Of a stretch of DNA of 64,000 nucleotides, positions 33,825-41,946 are shown piece after piece. Position 1 is the stretch's first letter; every line of letters starts with the position of its first letter. The position numbers and the translations under genes are program-made. The notes under the pieces are model-generated. The model did not search any database, was not told the origin of the DNA, and saw only the letters and a program-made list of their open reading frames with translations. Source of the stretch: Syntrophaceae bacterium UBA2280 (GTDB lineage: Bacteria > Desulfobacterota > Syntrophia > Syntrophales > Smithellaceae); the NCBI GenBank assembly GCA_002347685.1, contig DDWS01000045.1:31540-95539 (forward strand), in the 5' to 3' direction.

Positions 33825-34432
33825 CACCGTTTCTTGTATTGAAGGCTCAGTTCCTCAAAGGCCCTGTTGCGGACCCATCCATCCCGGGTTGCAACGATTT
33901 TTGTGTAAATAGCGAAATCCGGCGGCGCGGACACGGAAAATGGCCTGTCCGCAGGAAACTGAAAATCACAAAAATTGGTCTTGTCGAAAAACCCGATAAA
34001 AATATTTCCGTCGAGCTGATCCCATGGCTGCTCATACGGAACAAAAAAGGTATACGAAACAGTCTTTCGGGATATCGAAGCTTTAAAATCGGACACCTGG
34101 CGGACGTCGTGTCGCCGGTTGCCGATGTAAATGTAGGTAAAATAATTAAACTTGCTCAAATTGGAGAAAGCCTTTTTCTCAATTTGGGCGATCTCCCCGT
34201 CATCAAACCGGCCGTTTTTGTCCCGATCATAGTCAGCAATAATGCGATTTCCGAACATGGCGTCGAACACCCATTCCACCTGGATGCCCAAAAAACCGTC
34301 AGCGTCAAACTGCACGTCCATGCGCGTTTCGATAAATACATGCGGATGCGCCTGGGCCGGTTGCGCGACTGCCAGAAGCAGGCTTGCTGCAAGGACCCAT
34401 TCTATCCGCAGTATGGCTGCGATCTTTTTTTG
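33824..34432 (-). CDS. DUF1007 periplasmic protein
   Basis: An exported partner of NicO-type transporters. The signal peptide ends AQA and the mature protein begins HPHVFIETRMDVQFDADG, the DUF1007 signature with N-terminal His ligands. An EF-hand-like loop DYDRDKNGRFDDGE is visible at about residue 75. The GTG at 34432 is preferred, as it places the signal peptide at the N-terminus; a TTG at 34507 would add 25 residues. The His-rich mature start suggests metal capture for the adjacent transporter. Confidence 0.85.
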   Translation of the reverse strand, partial: QKKIAAILRIEWVLAASLLLAVAQPAQAHPHVFIETRMDVQFDADGFLGIQVEWVFDAMFGNRIIADYDRDKNGRFDDGEIAQIEKKAFSNLSKFNYFTYIYIGNRRHDVRQVSDFKASISRKTVSYTFFVPYEQPWDQLDGNIFIGFFDKTNFCDFQFPADRPFSVSAPPDFAIYTKIVATRDGWVRNRAFEELSLQYKKR

Positions 34433-34559
34433 CACGCAGGACGACCCTGTTTGCGAAGTTTGCGCCCGATATGGCTGTATTTGAAAAAAGTCTGGTGGAC
34501 GCCGCAATGCGTTAGCCCTAACACATTAAAGCGAGGGAGACAATTCATTCCGGACCGAG

Positions 34560-34587
34560 GGCATGCATGCCGTCATGGCAAAATGAC
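34560..34587. promoter_or_regulatory. Perfect palindrome plus hairpin upstream of the NicO module
   Basis: GGCATGCATGCC (34560-34571) is a 12-base perfect palindrome, immediately followed by GTCAT-GGCAAA-ATGAC (34572-34587). It lies between the histidine kinase stop and the DUF1007 gene. It could be a metalloregulator site or an end-of-transcript structure; there is no T-run. Confidence 0.4.
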
Positions 34588-34639
34588 GAGTCCCCTGATG
34601 GGAAAAGGAGACAAGGCATTTTCAGAAAGGTGATCTTGA

Positions 34640-37096
34640 TCAAGCAGTCTGTTGCTGTTTGTCGAAAATCCGCCTCATGGCTTTGGCCAGTTCAACTCGT
34701 GTAATCGGTTTTCTGATAAATTCGTTGATGGCTGCATTTCTTATCTTCATCTCAACGTTTTCGTCCAGATAGCCAGAGCAAAGGATAACGGGGACATCCG
34801 GTCTGATCTCTCTAATTTTTCCGGCCAATTCGCATCCGGTTATTTGGGGCATGGTATAATCCGTAACGATCGCGTCAAAGGCAAGTGGGTCCTTGGTGAA
34901 GTGGGTCAAGGCATCCGTACTGTTTGTAAAGGCGCTTACCTTGTAACCAAGGTCCTCCAGTATGGTTTTTCCCACCTTGACTAGGGCCTCCTCATCATCC
35001 ACCAGCAACACCCGTTCCGAACCGCCGGGTACGTCTTGCCGGGGCGTTGGCTCGTCATCCCGGGGAACATTCAAGGTAGTCACTGGAAGATAAACAGTGA
35101 ATGTCGTTCCTTTTCCCGCCTGACTCGAAGCCGTAATGAGTCCTTCCATGGATTTAACAATGCCGTGAACCACAGAAAGGCCGAGCCCTGTGCCCTCACC
35201 CTGTGGTTTGGTCGTAAAAAAAGGGTCAAAGATGCGATCGACAATTTCATCCGGGATTCCATCGCCGGAATCGAAAATTGCCAATTTTAAATACTGCCCG
35301 GGTTTGATTTCCTGGTGCCTCATGGCAAATTCCTCATCCGCCTCAAAATCATCCAGAGTGACTTTCAGGATTCCACTGCGTGCTTTCATTGCGTAACCGG
35401 CGTTGGTGCACAGGTTCATGATAATTTGATGAATCTGGGTCGGATCCGCCAAAAGGAATGAGTCGCTTTTCACTTCATCGACGATCTCAATAGTCGAGGG
35501 CAGCGACGCGCGAAGCAGCTTCAGCGTATCCATGATGATGTGTTTGGGCGTAATCAGTTGCTTTTGATGTTCCGACTGGCGGCTGAAGATCAGGATCCGG
35601 TTCACCAGTTCACGAGCGCGTTCCGCGGCCTTCAATATTTCCGCCGAGTAGAGTCTTGGTTTTTCATCGTCTTTCAGGTAAGCGAGGGTCAATTCCGAGT
35701 AACCGATGACGGCGCTTAGAATATTGTTGAAGTCATGAGCAATGCCGCCGGCAAGAGTTCCGATGGCTTCCATCTTCTGACTTTGCCTTAGCTGCGCCTC
35801 CATCATGAGCTCTCTTGTGATGTCCCTGCCGATACCCAGGAAACTACTGATATGGCCGTTATCGTCCCACACGGGCGTGATGGTCATAGTAATGGCGAAA
35901 TTCCGGCTATCTTTCCTCGCACCCTGAATCGAGCCGCTCCAAACAAGCCCTTTATTCAATTGCTTCCATATCTCGTCACTGCCGTTCAGTTCATTATTTT
36001 CGAGATTCGGAAATTTCCCGACCAAATCATGGGCCGAACGATCGACGATTGTCGCCATGGCGGGATTGACATATTGCACCCGTCTGTCAAGTCCGATGAT
36101 GAATATTGCTTCGGTGGCCTGTTCGATGGCCTGATTCAAGGTGATAAGCGATTTTTGAACAGGAGCGCTGATCTTGCCGGAGAGAAAAAAAAGCGCCAAT
36201 ACCGTTAATAAGAGAGAAAAACCGCTGACCGCTAAAGTCAGATCTCTGTTGGCGTAAGCCAATGCCATGACCTCTTCCTTATGCTGCGTGACGCCGATTC
36301 GCCAGCCGGTCGGCTCTACCTGCGAGAACCCTATAAGTCTTTTTATTCCCTGGTACGTGTATTCCCCCGTACCGCTTGTCCGGCTCAGCATGATCGATAC
36401 AATTTCCGCCAGCCCTTCTTCATTGCGCGCGTTCATCTTCAGGATGTAATCCTGATTGGGATGAGCGATAACCAAGCCGCTCGGGTCCAGCATAAAGGCA
36501 TAGCCGGTTTGGCCAATCTTCAAAGAGGATATATATCGCATCAGGAAGTCGGTTTTGATGACGCCCAGAACGGCGCCCAGAAACCTGCCGTCTTTCGTCA
36601 CCATCGGGGCGCAAAGTCCGAAAATGGGCTTGCCGGTGGCTTTGGAAGCCGTGACCAGTCCGATACCCGGTTTGCCCTGCCGGACCATCTGAAAATAATC
36701 TCTTTCAGCAACGGAGATGCCGATTCGCGTCGTGTCGGCGCCGTCATAGCGGATGATGCCTTCGGTGTCAAAGATGGACAATCCTTCATAATCAATTCCG
36801 ATCTTGGTATAAAGATCGGCAAGGATCCTATTCAATCGATCGGATTCATGTCTCAATACACCTTGGACGATCTGTGGATCGTTGGCTATGGAACCCAGGA
36901 TGACCAGATTTTTTTCAAGACTGAGCTCAACCATGCTCGAGAGGCTTTGCGCAAGTTGCATAGCCTGGACCTTTGATACATCTTCCAGCTCGCGCGAAGA
37001 CTTGATAAACGTGACTGCGCCGGCGATGGTCAGGGGAATCAAAGCGATTAATATACCCCCGAGCACCATTTTGGATCGTAGCGACAGATTTTTCAC
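34640..37096 (-). CDS. Hybrid sensor histidine kinase (Cache, PAS, HisKA, HATPase, receiver)
   Basis: A membrane-bound two-component sensor of 818 residues from the GTG at 37096, 10 bases after AAGGAGG. The first helix is at about 8-28, then a periplasmic double Cache domain (YEGLSIFDTEGIIRYDGADT, GKPIFGLCAPMVTKDGRFLG), and the second helix at about 285-305. A PAS domain follows (AIFIIGLDRRVQYVNPAMA), then HisKA with the phospho-His in GGIAHDFNNILSAVIGYSEL. The ATPase has NLCTNAGYAMKA and FDPFFTTKPQGEGTGLGLSV. The C-terminal receiver has LLVDDEEALV and the phospho-Asp in IVTDYTMPQ. The Cache domain suggests sensing a small organic acid or amino acid. No response regulator adjoins. Confidence 0.93.
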   Translation of the reverse strand: MKNLSLRSKMVLGGILIALIPLTIAGAVTFIKSSRELEDVSKVQAMQLAQSLSSMVELSLEKNLVILGSIANDPQIVQGVLRHESDRLNRILADLYTKIGIDYEGLSIFDTEGIIRYDGADTTRIGISVAERDYFQMVRQGKPGIGLVTASKATGKPIFGLCAPMVTKDGRFLGAVLGVIKTDFLMRYISSLKIGQTGYAFMLDPSGLVIAHPNQDYILKMNARNEEGLAEIVSIMLSRTSGTGEYTYQGIKRLIGFSQVEPTGWRIGVTQHKEEVMALAYANRDLTLAVSGFSLLLTVLALFFLSGKISAPVQKSLITLNQAIEQATEAIFIIGLDRRVQYVNPAMATIVDRSAHDLVGKFPNLENNELNGSDEIWKQLNKGLVWSGSIQGARKDSRNFAITMTITPVWDDNGHISSFLGIGRDITRELMMEAQLRQSQKMEAIGTLAGGIAHDFNNILSAVIGYSELTLAYLKDDEKPRLYSAEILKAAERARELVNRILIFSRQSEHQKQLITPKHIIMDTLKLLRASLPSTIEIVDEVKSDSFLLADPTQIHQIIMNLCTNAGYAMKARSGILKVTLDDFEADEEFAMRHQEIKPGQYLKLAIFDSGDGIPDEIVDRIFDPFFTTKPQGEGTGLGLSVVHGIVKSMEGLITASSQAGKGTTFTVYLPVTTLNVPRDDEPTPRQDVPGGSERVLLVDDEEALVKVGKTILEDLGYKVSAFTNSTDALTHFTKDPLAFDAIVTDYTMPQITGCELAGKIREIRPDVPVILCSGYLDENVEMKIRNAAINEFIRKPITRVELAKAMRRIFDKQQQTA

Positions 37097-37447
37097 TAGC
37101 TCTGAACCTCCTTGCGGCGGTTGTTGGTCGACCATTGCTGGTGGCTTCCTGACGCTTCAACTCCTGATGTATTTGATAATACGTTAACATGTCTGGCGAT
37201 GAGTATAAGGTAAGCCGCTTTGGCGTGTCAATGAAAAAGGCATGTGATCAGAGGCGCTTCTTGTTTTTGCCGCAAAAATCCTCTCGCGAGACATCGAACT
37301 GAGACAGAGTGTAGAGCGTTTTTACTCCCTTGACAGTTCAAAAAGGTAGTATAAAGTCCGAACAAATAGTGAACGGCGGGCGCTTTTGCCGGCCGAGGCA
37401 AATGCGGACCGTTCGGTATAATATCCATTCAGAAAGGGCGTCATGCC
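37097..37447. other. Divergent intergenic region
   Basis: Separates the histidine kinase from the plus-strand gene. A TTGACA (37331-37336) with TATAAA only 14 bases later, and an isolated TATAAT at 37417-37422, are the only promoter-like signals. No gene is seen. Confidence 0.45.
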
Positions 37448-37975
37448 GTGGAAACGTTTGTAAAAGCCAAAACGTTGGAACCCAATCCGGGATTTCAGAA
37501 ACAAAAAGAGGCGATTTTGTCCGGCTTTGCTTCGGTGGAGATCGATCCGCCTCTTGTCGGCTTGATTGCCGGTCTGAATAAACTATCCGGCTCATTTACG
37601 CTGCAATGCTGCTTCGGCCATTTTCTGCATAAAGCCAATCGTGATCCTATGAACACCGAAGCGTTGCCGAATCTGCAAGACATTCGGCGGGTGGACTATA
37701 AAATCGCTTACCTCGCTTTTTGTCTGGACGAAAGCCCATCCGGACGGGAGCTTTACCGGAAGCTGGAAGGCCTGACGGCCGTTGATCCCGGCTATATTCA
37801 GTTCGGATCGGCCCTGTGGTTTTGGGAAAGGCAGGTCAATTCTTATGTGTTGCAGGTGGAACCCGACCGGTTTAAAAAACGCGACAAGGCGAGACTGACA
37901 TATCGGGAGGCGCTTCGTGTGGAGACGGCGCGCAATGAATGCTTTAAGCGGCTTATGATCGGTATGCCGGAATAA
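37448..37975 (+). CDS. Conserved-looking hypothetical protein
   Basis: A 175-residue soluble protein, GTG start after AGAAAGGG. Its N-terminal third, FASVEIDPPLVGLIAGLNKL then SGSFTLQCCFGHFLH, faintly recalls Tyw3/Taw3-type tRNA wybutosine proteins (acidic-PLV-x-LI then a Cys-rich turn), but the similarity is too weak for a call. The C-terminal half is charged and helical (RFKKRDKARLTYREALRVET). It lies 11 bases before the ZIP transporter, so they may be co-transcribed. I do not recognise the family. Confidence 0.6.
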   Translation: METFVKAKTLEPNPGFQKQKEAILSGFASVEIDPPLVGLIAGLNKLSGSFTLQCCFGHFLHKANRDPMNTEALPNLQDIRRVDYKIAYLAFCLDESPSGRELYRKLEGLTAVDPGYIQFGSALWFWERQVNSYVLQVEPDRFKKRDKARLTYREALRVETARNECFKRLMIGMPE

Positions 37976-37986
37976 AGGGGGCCTGT

Positions 37987-38892
37987 ATGAACGACGTGTG
38001 GATCGCTTTGGGGCTGACTCTCTTTGCCGGAATGGCCACCGGCATCGGCAGCGTGATTGCCTTTACGGCCAAACGGACCAACTACCGTTTTTTGTCCGTG
38101 GCCACGGGTTTTTCCGCAGGTGTGATGCTGTATGTGTCTTTCGTCGAAATCTTTCCGAAAAGCATGGACATGCTTGGCATGCGCTATGGCGATTCCTGGG
38201 GGCCGTGGTTGACGGCGGCATCGTTTTTCGGCGGTATGATTTTGATGGCAATCATCGACAATGTCATCCCATCCGCCGAGAACCCCCACGAAACGCATAC
38301 CGAAGAGGAGACGGCGCCGCTTCATGATCCGGGCGCGGCGCTTCCGGATTTTCAATCCGCTTCCTATCAGGACGCTCATATGCGTCCGCCCGGAGCGCAC
38401 GATCACCGTCGCACGCATGCGGGGCTTTTGCGCATGGGGTTATTTATGGCGCTGGCCATCACCATTCACAATTTTCCCGAAGGCATCGCCACGTTTCTGG
38501 CCGCGCTTCATGATCCGGCACTTGGCGTGGCTATTGCCGTGGCGATTGCCCTGCACAATATCCCGGAAGGGATCAGCGTTTCCGTTCCGATTTTTTATGC
38601 AACCGGCAACCGCAAGAAAGCTTTTTTCTATTCGCTCGCCAGCGGGCTTGCCGAACCGCTGGGAGCGCTCCTTGCTTTAGCGGCGCTTTGCGTGTTTGCC
38701 GAAAGCGGCACCTGGGCTGCGCCGACGCATGTCATGGGTGTTTTATTCGGGGGTGTCGCAGGTGTCATGGTCTATATCGGTATCGATGAGCTCCTGCCCA
38801 CCAGCCGGGCCTATGGCAAAGGCCACGACAGCATTCTGGGGCTGATGGCCGGGATGATGGTCATGGCGGCAAGCCTGCTTTTGATGCGCTAG
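37987..38892 (+). CDS. zupT: ZIP-family zinc/metal transporter (ZupT-like)
   Basis: An inner-membrane divalent metal importer with 8 predicted helices, 301 residues. The two metal-site motifs of ZIP proteins are intact: ITIHNFPEGIATFLAAL in helix 4 and IALHNIPEGISVSVPIFYAT in helix 5. Between helices 3 and 4 a His-rich cytoplasmic loop (HETHTEEE, DAHMRPPGAHDHRRTH) provides further metal ligands. N-terminal TGIGSVIAFTAKRTN is ZupT-like. Zinc is the usual substrate, though ZupT also carries iron, cobalt and manganese, which suits this metal-rich neighbourhood. Confidence 0.92.
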   Translation: MNDVWIALGLTLFAGMATGIGSVIAFTAKRTNYRFLSVATGFSAGVMLYVSFVEIFPKSMDMLGMRYGDSWGPWLTAASFFGGMILMAIIDNVIPSAENPHETHTEEETAPLHDPGAALPDFQSASYQDAHMRPPGAHDHRRTHAGLLRMGLFMALAITIHNFPEGIATFLAALHDPALGVAIAVAIALHNIPEGISVSVPIFYATGNRKKAFFYSLASGLAEPLGALLALAALCVFAESGTWAAPTHVMGVLFGGVAGVMVYIGIDELLPTSRAYGKGHDSILGLMAGMMVMAASLLLMR

Positions 38893-38990
38893 ATCATCCT
38901 CACGGCTGCCTCAAGATAGCAAATAGGATGCGTGCTTCAACACTCGAGCTCAGCCATCACACACAACCCTTGCCACTTTTCTCCACCCCC

Positions 38991-39071
38991 GGCGCAAAGC
39001 GCCACCCCCGCCAGCGGGGGACAAGGCAGCGTTGACATATTCCGGTCACGGTTTTCCAGCGCGAAGCGCTG
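38991..39071. repeat. Cluster of three perfect hairpins
   Basis: Stems of 5, 7 and 6 bp (see the region entry) with loops of 3, 2 and 3 bases. The CACCCCCGCCAGCGGGGGAC core is of a kind seen as dispersed palindromic units in many genomes. Confidence 0.65.
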
Positions 39072-39074
39072 CTA

Positions 39075-39171
39075 CTTAAAACTTAACACCGAAAACTTAA
39101 AACCATCTTTTCTGTCCTTGAACCTTTTACCTTGCACCTTTAACCTTTAACCTTGAACCTTGAACCTTAGA
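39075..39171. repeat. Heptamer tandem array G (two blocks)
   Basis: Block 1 (39075-39102) is CTTAAAA, CTTAACA, CCGAAAA, CTTAAAA. Block 2 (39116-39171) is CCTTGAA, CCTTTTA, CCTTGCA, CCTTTAA twice, CCTTGAA twice, CCTTAGA. Both have strict 7-base period with variable units. Confidence 0.9.
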
Positions 39172-39198
39172 TGGCTTTTTGTAGCGAGCGAAAGCTGG

Positions 39199-39843
39199 CT
39201 AAACGATCGTCAACCCATTGTATAGAGTACTGACTCCCCAAAATGCGACAGCCACGCCCCCCAGGCGAGACAAGATGGCGATCTGGTTGGGGATACGTGC
39301 AGCAAAACCCGCGCCCAGCCAGCCCATGGCTGCGGCAAGAATGACGAGCGGAGAGAGGCTGGTTCCCAGCGTGAAGACGGCAGCCACCGACGCGCCCTTC
39401 CACAAGGATCCGGATGACGCTGCCGCGGCCATCATGGCGACATAGGGCAGGCAGGGAATGAGCGGACTGGCCAGCCCCAGAAGCAGCGGCGGCGCACCGG
39501 CTTTTTGGCAACTCGTACATGCCGCCTTGCGCGGACGAGCCATCAGGTACACGCCGGCCGCCAGGGTGACCAGACCGGAGAGCGCAATCAATGATGAACC
39601 ATCCAGTGCGCTTTTGAGCACGCCTCCAAAAACGCCGCAGATGCCGCCCAAAACGGTAGCTGTAAAAAGCCTGCCCAGGGTGAAGGCGGCCGCCGCATAA
39701 AGACCGTCTGCAGGCCGTCGGCTGTTTCCCAAAAGACACGCCCCCATGAGCGGCAGGCAGGTCGTGCTGCATACGCCCAGCCCTAAAGCCAAGCCGGCTA
39801 AAAACAGGGCCGGATATTCCAGCGGCAAAGAAAAGGCTGTCAT
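39199..39843 (-). CDS. CcdA/DsbD-like or TauE-like membrane protein
   Basis: A 214-residue protein of six hydrophobic helices. Paired Cys-Pro motifs near the start of each half, GVCSTTCLPLMGACLLGN and ASPLIPCLPYVAMMAA, resemble the thiol-disulphide electron conduits CcdA/DsbD and the related UreH/TauE-like exporters. A loop CTSCQKAG adds a CxxC. The ATG at 39843 overlaps the activator gene stop by ATGA, so it is the last gene of the large Fur-controlled operon. It may move electrons or metal for the reductase pair upstream; function inferred only. Confidence 0.7.
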   Translation of the reverse strand: MTAFSLPLEYPALFLAGLALGLGVCSTTCLPLMGACLLGNSRRPADGLYAAAAFTLGRLFTATVLGGICGVFGGVLKSALDGSSLIALSGLVTLAAGVYLMARPRKAACTSCQKAGAPPLLLGLASPLIPCLPYVAMMAAAASSGSLWKGASVAAVFTLGTSLSPLVILAAAMGWLGAGFAARIPNQIAILSRLGGVAVAFWGVSTLYNGLTIV

Positions 39844-40643
39844 CAGGCCGCCTCGGCCAGATGCGCGTCGCGCGCCAGAAGCGCCGCGCCGATGGCGGCG
39901 GTGATCTGCGGCCATTTCGGCACATGGATGTCGCAGGCCAACTCATCTTCAATGGCGCGCACGAGTCCCGCATTGAGCGCGGGGCCTCCGTCGAGCACCA
40001 CGGGCGGATTGACACCCAGACGTCTGGCCATGCGCGATAGACGGCGGGCAATGGCATAGTGCGCGCCTGCCGCAATTTGGGCCGGGTCCTTCTTGCGGGC
40101 AATCAGTGAAATAATTTCCGATTCGGCAAACACTGCGCACGTTGCGTTGATTTTCAAAGGAATGTCCGCCTGCAATGACAAAGGCCCCAGATCGGTGAGG
40201 TTGATTTCCAGAATCCGGGCCACGGTTTCCAGAAAGCGCCCCGTACCGGCAGCGCATTTGTCGTTCATGGCGAAATTTTCCGTCACGCCGAAAGCGTCGA
40301 GCGCGATGACCTTGCTGTCTTGCCCGCCGATGTTGAGGATGGTGCGCACCGGTTCGTTCAACTCCGTGCAGCTCCAGGATGTGCCGCGTACATTGGCGGT
40401 GATTTCGCTGATGACCTCGTCGGCAAACGGGATCAGACGTCGGCCGTAGCCGGTGGCCACGGTTTTGCGGATCTCGTCGCGGCTTGCACCGTTTTCTGAA
40501 AGCAGACAGGTCAGTGCACTTTCCACTGTTTCCGTGCAGTTGACACCCGTGGGCTGAACGCGGCTTCCCAAAAGTCCCTGCGGGTCCATCAGGGCGAGTT
40601 TGGTTGTGGTGGAGCCGATATCGATACCCAGATAAAGATCCAT
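39843..40643 (-). CDS. HgdC/BadF-type ATP-dependent CoA-dehydratase activator (YjiL-like)
   Basis: A homodimeric ASKHA ATPase with a bridging [4Fe-4S] cluster that fires low-potential electrons into an HgdB-type partner. The phosphate motif LYLGIDIGSTTTKLALMDPQ, the cluster ligands in NDKCAAGTGRFLE and NATCAVFAESEIISL, the ATP motif ILNIGGQDSKVIALD and the final VVLDGGPALNAGLV are all intact. 266 residues. It lies 11 bases after the HgdB-like gene. Within an iron-uptake operon this pairing is unexpected. It resembles E. coli yjiL, next to the double-cubane protein gene yjiM. Confidence 0.93.
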   Translation of the reverse strand: MDLYLGIDIGSTTTKLALMDPQGLLGSRVQPTGVNCTETVESALTCLLSENGASRDEIRKTVATGYGRRLIPFADEVISEITANVRGTSWSCTELNEPVRTILNIGGQDSKVIALDAFGVTENFAMNDKCAAGTGRFLETVARILEINLTDLGPLSLQADIPLKINATCAVFAESEIISLIARKKDPAQIAAGAHYAIARRLSRMARRLGVNPPVVLDGGPALNAGLVRAIEDELACDIHVPKWPQITAAIGAALLARDAHLAEAA

Positions 40644-40653
40644 GCTGTCCTCC

Positions 40654-41946
40654 TTAAAAAGATCCGCCCGATTTCAACCGTCGGCCTTTGAGCGTTTCGA
40701 TAAACGCTTCGATGCGCGTGCGCAAAGGCTCGGTATCCTCCGGGCTGTAGTCGGTTTCAATTTTCAATTGCGAAACACCAGCGGCGGCTAATTCCGCCTC
40801 AAGGGGTCGCAACTCCATGTCGTAGGGGTGACAGCCCTTGAGCACGTGATGCACCACGCCTTCGACGCGATAGTCGCGGATCATGCGCAGAAGCTTCACC
40901 CGGCGGTCGTTCGCGTCGGTGAAGACCGGACAGGTGCAGGGCATCAGCGACCGGTCTGCCAGCGCGTCGAGCATATCGTCAAAAAGCGGCTCGTCGACGC
41001 AGGCCATGTCCCACAAAAGCCTGCCGGAACTGCAAAGCTCGTCGCAAACGAGTGCGCCACCCGAGTTTTCAATCAAAGAAGGAATCTTCCAATTGGGGAA
41101 GATGACCGGCGATCCGGTCAAAAGCACGCGCGGCGCGGATTTGGGTATCACCCCCAGACCGCTTTGCTTTCGCTTATGCAGTTCTTCGTTCAGGCGTCGG
41201 ACGTGCCCGGTCCATGAGGCCGCGTCCATGTAAAACCAGGCGTTGGCCACCTCGGCCGCATCGCGCCCGCTGATGAGACACAGATCATCCGCCCGCAGAT
41301 CCTGAAACCGCCTGAATTCGGCCTGAGCCGCATGAATCAGTGAAATGGACGCCCGGAGCCTGGCGCGCGTGATGCGCGTCTGTGTCAGTTTCTCCAGAGC
41401 CCGGCAGAGTCTGCGGATTTCATCGTACCAGAACAGTCGGGCGGTTTCGGTGGTCTTGTGCTTGGGCACGTTGAGCATCAGCACCGGCACATGGCGGCTC
41501 AGGATATCGCCCAGCTTGACCTTCCAGTCGCAGGTGGCCGGAATCACCACCAGGTCGCACTGCCGGTAGAACGGCAACGCCCCTGTGCGGGTGAATCCGG
41601 CGGCCGACTTTACCATCGGGCAGGATACGTCCGGAAACAGCGCCTCGCCGGCTTCGGCTGCGTCGGCGCTTCCCGCGCACAGGCGCACCGGCAGCGCGCC
41701 TGCCGCGTAAACGATTTCTTCGGGAACCGTCATGCAGTAAAGGCCGACTTTCTTAACGGGTTTTGCAGGCAGAATATCGTCCGGCGCCTCGGCAAAATTC
41801 ATGAAAAGCGCGTCAAACGGCCTCATGGCAACGGGGCGGTTTTGTTCAAGCGCGATGGCGTCGAATATCTCGCGCACCGACATGGCCAGGTGCAGCTTCA
41901 ATCGTCTGGTCAGCTTTTGGTCACGATCCGTTTGAATCTGTATCAT
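40654..41946 (-). CDS. HgdB-like 2-hydroxyacyl-CoA dehydratase / double-cubane cluster protein family
   Basis: An iron-sulphur protein of 430 residues in the HgdB/BcrC/YjiM family that receives electrons from the HgdC-type activator. Seen are KVGLYCMTVPEEIVYAAGAL, Cys in FPDVSCPMVKS, VVIPATCDWKVKLGD, ALVCDELCSSGRLLW, LMPCTCPVFTDANDRR, VVHHVLKGCHPYDMEL and the end motif KIETDYSPEDTEPLRTRIEAFI. At least seven Cys could ligate one or two clusters. Only one such subunit is present, as in homodimeric double-cubane proteins, whereas dehydratases use two. No CoA-metabolism gene is near. The substrate is unknown. The start at 41946 follows AGAGGA and overlaps the preceding gene by 26 bases. Confidence 0.87.
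   Translation of the reverse strand: MIQIQTDRDQKLTRRLKLHLAMSVREIFDAIALEQNRPVAMRPFDALFMNFAEAPDDILPAKPVKKVGLYCMTVPEEIVYAAGALPVRLCAGSADAAEAGEALFPDVSCPMVKSAAGFTRTGALPFYRQCDLVVIPATCDWKVKLGDILSRHVPVLMLNVPKHKTTETARLFWYDEIRRLCRALEKLTQTRITRARLRASISLIHAAQAEFRRFQDLRADDLCLISGRDAAEVANAWFYMDAASWTGHVRRLNEELHKRKQSGLGVIPKSAPRVLLTGSPVIFPNWKIPSLIENSGGALVCDELCSSGRLLWDMACVDEPLFDDMLDALADRSLMPCTCPVFTDANDRRVKLLRMIRDYRVEGVVHHVLKGCHPYDMELRPLEAELAAAGVSQLKIETDYSPEDTEPLRTRIEAFIETLKGRRLKSGGSF

Larger units (their letters stand above)
38893..39198. other. Repeat-rich intergenic region between convergent genes
   Basis: Holds three back-to-back perfect hairpins (GGCGC/GCGCC at 38991-39003, CCCCCGC/GCGGGGG at 39005-39020, CAGCGC/GCGCTG at 39057-39071) and then two heptamer arrays. 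No gene is seen. Confidence 0.75.

Noticed and set aside
37417..37422. Perfect TATAAT upstream of the hypothetical gene at 37448
   Set aside because: No -35 element at 16-18 bases (CGAGGC at 17), and it lies only 25 bases before the start codon; not enough for a promoter call.
39075..39171. CRISPR-like array
   Set aside because: Units are 7 bases with no spacers, and no cas gene is present in the window.
39167..40102. 311-aa open frame on the minus strand overlapping the activator and CcdA-like genes
   Set aside because: Different frame from two genes with clear motifs; low-complexity Arg/Ala-rich product.
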